This document shows positions 61,852 through 64,000 of a DNA stretch of 64,000 bases, piece after piece. The position numbers and the translations under genes were made by a program. The first letter of the stretch is position 1, and each line of letters begins with the position of its first letter. The stretch comes from SZUA-442 sp035461905. Its GTDB lineage: Bacteria; Actinomycetota; Acidimicrobiia; Spongiisociales; UBA5794. The DNA is taken from positions 36,582 to 100,581 of the forward strand of contig DATHUV010000004.1 of NCBI GenBank assembly GCA_035461905.1, in the 5' to 3' direction. Below the pieces are notes generated by a model. The model did not search any database and was not told where the DNA came from. It saw only the letters and a program-made list of their open reading frames with translations.

Positions 61852-63186
61852 ATGAACCCCGACCTTCGCTCCGCCGTCCGATCCGATTTCGAGCGCGTCC
61901 GCTCCGAGCTCGACGCCCTCATTCGCATCCCTTCCGTCAGCGCTCCGGGATACGATCCCGCCCAGGTTCGCCGATCGGCCGAACACGTCGCGGAGCTGTT
62001 GACCGCATCGGGTCTCGACGACGTGCGGCTCCTCGAGCTCGAAGGCGCACATCCGGCCGTGTACGGCGAGAAGTGCGGGCCGACGGGCGCTCCGACGCTC
62101 CTGCTGTATGCACACCACGACGTCCAGCCTCCCGGACCGCGCGACCAGTGGGATCACGATCCGTTCGAACCAACGGCGGTCGATGGTCGGTTGTTCGGTC
62201 GGGGTACCGCTGACGACAAGTGCGGCATTGTCCTGCATCTGGCTTCGATCAGAGCCTTTGGTGACGACCTTCCCGTCACGGTCAAGGTGTTCATCGAGGG
62301 CGAGGAGGAGATCGGCTCGACGCACCTCGTCGAATTCCTCGACACCTACGCGGACCTCCTCTCATCCGACGCGATCATCATCGGGGATGCAGGCAACTGG
62401 GCACCGGGTGTGCCGGGCCTCATCACCTCGCTCCGTGGACTCGTCGACTGCACCGTGACCGCGAGGACCCTCACCTATGCGGTTCACAGCGGCAGCTTCG
62501 GTGGTGCGTACCCGGATGCCATCACGGGTCTCGCCCGAACCCTCGCCCGGCTCCACAACGACGATGGTTCCGTCGCCGTGGAAGGCCTCATATCTCACGA
62601 GGTCGACGGGCCCGAGGTCACCGCGGCGGATCTGGTCGATCAGACCCTGCCGGTCGACGGCCTCGAGATGATCGGGACGGGTTCGATCGCGTCGCGGCTC
62701 TGGCGTCAACCCTCCGTATCCGTGCTCGCCATCGAGGCAGTACCCCTGTCCGAGGCCATCAACCAGATCGTCCCCGAGGCGAGGGCGAAAGTGTCGATGC
62801 GCATCGCACCCGGGGACGATGCACGAAGCGCCCTCGACGCGTTGACCGATCACCTGATCCGCTCGGCGCCGTGGGGTGTCCAGATCACCGTATCGGAAGG
62901 GTCGACGGGTGAGGCCTTCGAGCTCAACACGTCGGGCCCGACCTATGACGCGTATCGTGCCGGAATGCTCGAGGGGTACGGTACGGATGCCGTCGAGTTC
63001 GGCATGGGGGGATCCATTCCCTTCGTCGCCGCGTTCTCGGAACGATATCCCGACGCAGAGGTGCTCCTCGTTGGCGTCTCGGACCCGACCAGCCGATATC
63101 ACGGCCCGAACGAGAGCCTCGAGATTCCGGACCTCGAGTCGGCGATCGTCGCCCAGGCCGTGACGTTCAGGCTTCTCGGGACATAG
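61852..63186 (+). CDS. M20-family metallopeptidase / dipeptidase
   Basis: The 444-residue protein has the two-metal motifs LLLYAHHDVQPPG (His and Asp), GRGTADDKCGI (bridging Asp) and EGEEEIGS (catalytic Glu pair), with the dimerisation-domain histidine in YAVHSGSFGG. The length and ADDKCG segment favour a dipeptidase (CndP-like/ArgE-like) over DapE. The 5' frame to 61246 is unrelated sequence antisense or overlapping to the dienelactone hydrolase gene. ATG 61852 is used. Confidence 0.9.
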   Translation: MNPDLRSAVRSDFERVRSELDALIRIPSVSAPGYDPAQVRRSAEHVAELLTASGLDDVRLLELEGAHPAVYGEKCGPTGAPTLLLYAHHDVQPPGPRDQWDHDPFEPTAVDGRLFGRGTADDKCGIVLHLASIRAFGDDLPVTVKVFIEGEEEIGSTHLVEFLDTYADLLSSDAIIIGDAGNWAPGVPGLITSLRGLVDCTVTARTLTYAVHSGSFGGAYPDAITGLARTLARLHNDDGSVAVEGLISHEVDGPEVTAADLVDQTLPVDGLEMIGTGSIASRLWRQPSVSVLAIEAVPLSEAINQIVPEARAKVSMRIAPGDDARSALDALTDHLIRSAPWGVQITVSEGSTGEAFELNTSGPTYDAYRAGMLEGYGTDAVEFGMGGSIPFVAAFSERYPDAEVLLVGVSDPTSRYHGPNESLEIPDLESAIVAQAVTFRLLGT

Positions 63187-63211
63187 GCGTCGGTCCGGGT
63201 ACCGTTCCCGG

Positions 63212-64000
63212 ATGCGGAGACCTACCACAGCACTGTTGATCATCGCGGTCATCGTCGTCTCCGTCGCCCTTGCGGTCCGATCGAACGACGACGCGTCAAC
63301 GGGTGCGCCGTCGACCACGGTTCCCAACCCGACGGGGGAAACGAGCACGACCGCGACCACGCTTCCCTCGACAACAGCCGCCCCCGAACTCCCACCTGGT
63401 GTCTCGGTGTGCGACCTCTACGGGGACATCACCGTCACGGGCGTTGTTGCGTCGACCGAGCTCGTGGAGGCGTCTGGCCTCGCCATGAGTCGAACAACCG
63501 AGGGCGTCCTCTGGGCACACAATGACTCTCGCGGCGATCCCGTGCTCCACGCCTTCACCTCCGCTGGTGAGGACCTCGGCGACGTCGAGATCCCGGGGGC
63601 ATTCGCTTTCGACTGGGAGGACATGGGGGCTGGTCCGGGGGCCGACGGGACGGGGTCATTTCTCTACGTCGGGGATCTCGGTGACAACTTCGGCATCCGC
63701 GACGGCATCGTCAACGTGTGGCAGGTTCCCGACGTCGATCCATCCACGGTCGATGGCGTCTTCCCGAGCGCAATGTCGATCCCCTACCAGCTCGACGATG
63801 GCCCGTTCGATGCCGAGGCACTGTTCATCGATCCCCTCGAGCCCGCCATGTACATCGTCACGAAGTCCCGGACGGAGGCGTTCGTCTTCACAGGACCGCT
63901 CACGCCATCGGACTCACCGCACCCGATGACCCTCATGACGACGCTCTTCCTCGACGCCGAGGTGACGGCAGCGGACATCACCGTCGACGGGCAACTGATC
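63212..64000 (+). CDS. Secreted protein with possible beta-propeller, cut by the window end
   Basis: 263 residues are visible. The N-terminus is a signal or anchor (TALLIIAVIVVSVALAV), then a Thr/Pro/Ser-rich linker (SSTTV-PNPTGETSTTATTLPSTTAA). The globular part has SGLAMSRTTEGVLWAHNDS, FDWEDMGAGPGADG and YVGDLGDNFGIRD, a pattern I associate with a group of actinobacterial extracellular propeller proteins; no family name is certain. The 3' end runs past position 64000. It follows the M20 peptidase by 25 bases on the same strand. Confidence 0.7.
   Translation, partial: MRRPTTALLIIAVIVVSVALAVRSNDDASTGAPSTTVPNPTGETSTTATTLPSTTAAPELPPGVSVCDLYGDITVTGVVASTELVEASGLAMSRTTEGVLWAHNDSRGDPVLHAFTSAGEDLGDVEIPGAFAFDWEDMGAGPGADGTGSFLYVGDLGDNFGIRDGIVNVWQVPDVDPSTVDGVFPSAMSIPYQLDDGPFDAEALFIDPLEPAMYIVTKSRTEAFVFTGPLTPSDSPHPMTLMTTLFLDAEVTAADITVDGQLI

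Noticed and set aside
1..64000. tRNA, rRNA, integrase, transposase or attachment sites.
   Set aside because: None seen in a manual read; a tRNAscan/Infernal run would be needed to exclude a divergent tRNA.

Overview
The window is GC-rich, densely coded bacterial DNA with many GTG starts, ATGA/GTGA stop-start overlaps and intergenic gaps mostly under 200 bases. Two enzymes of families that use the deazaflavin F420 (a luciferase-like oxidoreductase at 31985 and a DDN-type nitroreductase at 30813), a DUF4214 protein and three secreted proteins carrying GNPGD-type repeats point to an actinomycete, most plausibly class Acidimicrobiia. That placement is inference; there is no rRNA or tRNA here to confirm it. 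It looks like core and niche chromosome rather than an island: no transposase, integrase, phage gene, CRISPR array or tRNA was found.

Layout. 1-13 kb: CorA and TypA/BipA, a secreted FG-GAP repeat protein, an M20 peptidase, glutamate dehydrogenase, a short RecQ, a Nudix hydrolase, a hydrolase-adenylate cyclase fusion, a DUF2237 protein and a TMEM175-like channel. 13.2-18.7 kb: a complete six-gene bidirectional NAD-linked [NiFe] hydrogenase operon, hoxEFUYHW, transcribed leftward, with a good palindrome just ahead of hoxE. 18.8-38.7 kb: ABC-F ATPase, acyl-CoA dehydrogenase, a secreted beta-helix protein, malic enzyme, M13 metallopeptidase, cyclopropane-fatty-acid synthase, F420 enzymes, RarD, a HisA-like barrel protein with altered catalytic positions, IF-1, and a regulator plus two universal stress genes. 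39-44.7 kb: a full Mrp cation/proton antiporter operon in which MrpG and MrpE are one polypeptide. 44.7-64 kb: an EamA transporter, a DUF2236 protein, an ABC-2 pump, an asymmetric heterodimeric ABC exporter, a DUF4214/L,D-transpeptidase, a glyoxalase-like protein, a secreted sugar-dehydrogenase-like protein, a degenerate histidine kinase, a lipoprotein, dienelactone hydrolase, a second M20 peptidase and a truncated secreted protein.

How the parts may fit: Hox couples NAD(H) to H2, Mrp couples ion to proton gradients, and glutamate dehydrogenase, malic enzyme and acyl-CoA dehydrogenase are heterotrophic redox enzymes, consistent with a flexible aerobe/facultative heterotroph.

Most notable observations: (1) a collinear module of about 230 residues found in three otherwise unrelated secreted proteins, C-terminal in two and N-terminal in the third; (2) a 364-base gap between infA and the HisA-like gene containing four consecutive perfect stem-loops; (3) the HisA-like protein itself; (4) the MrpG-MrpE fusion; (5) a perfect 21-base-pair inverted repeat in a divergent intergenic region.
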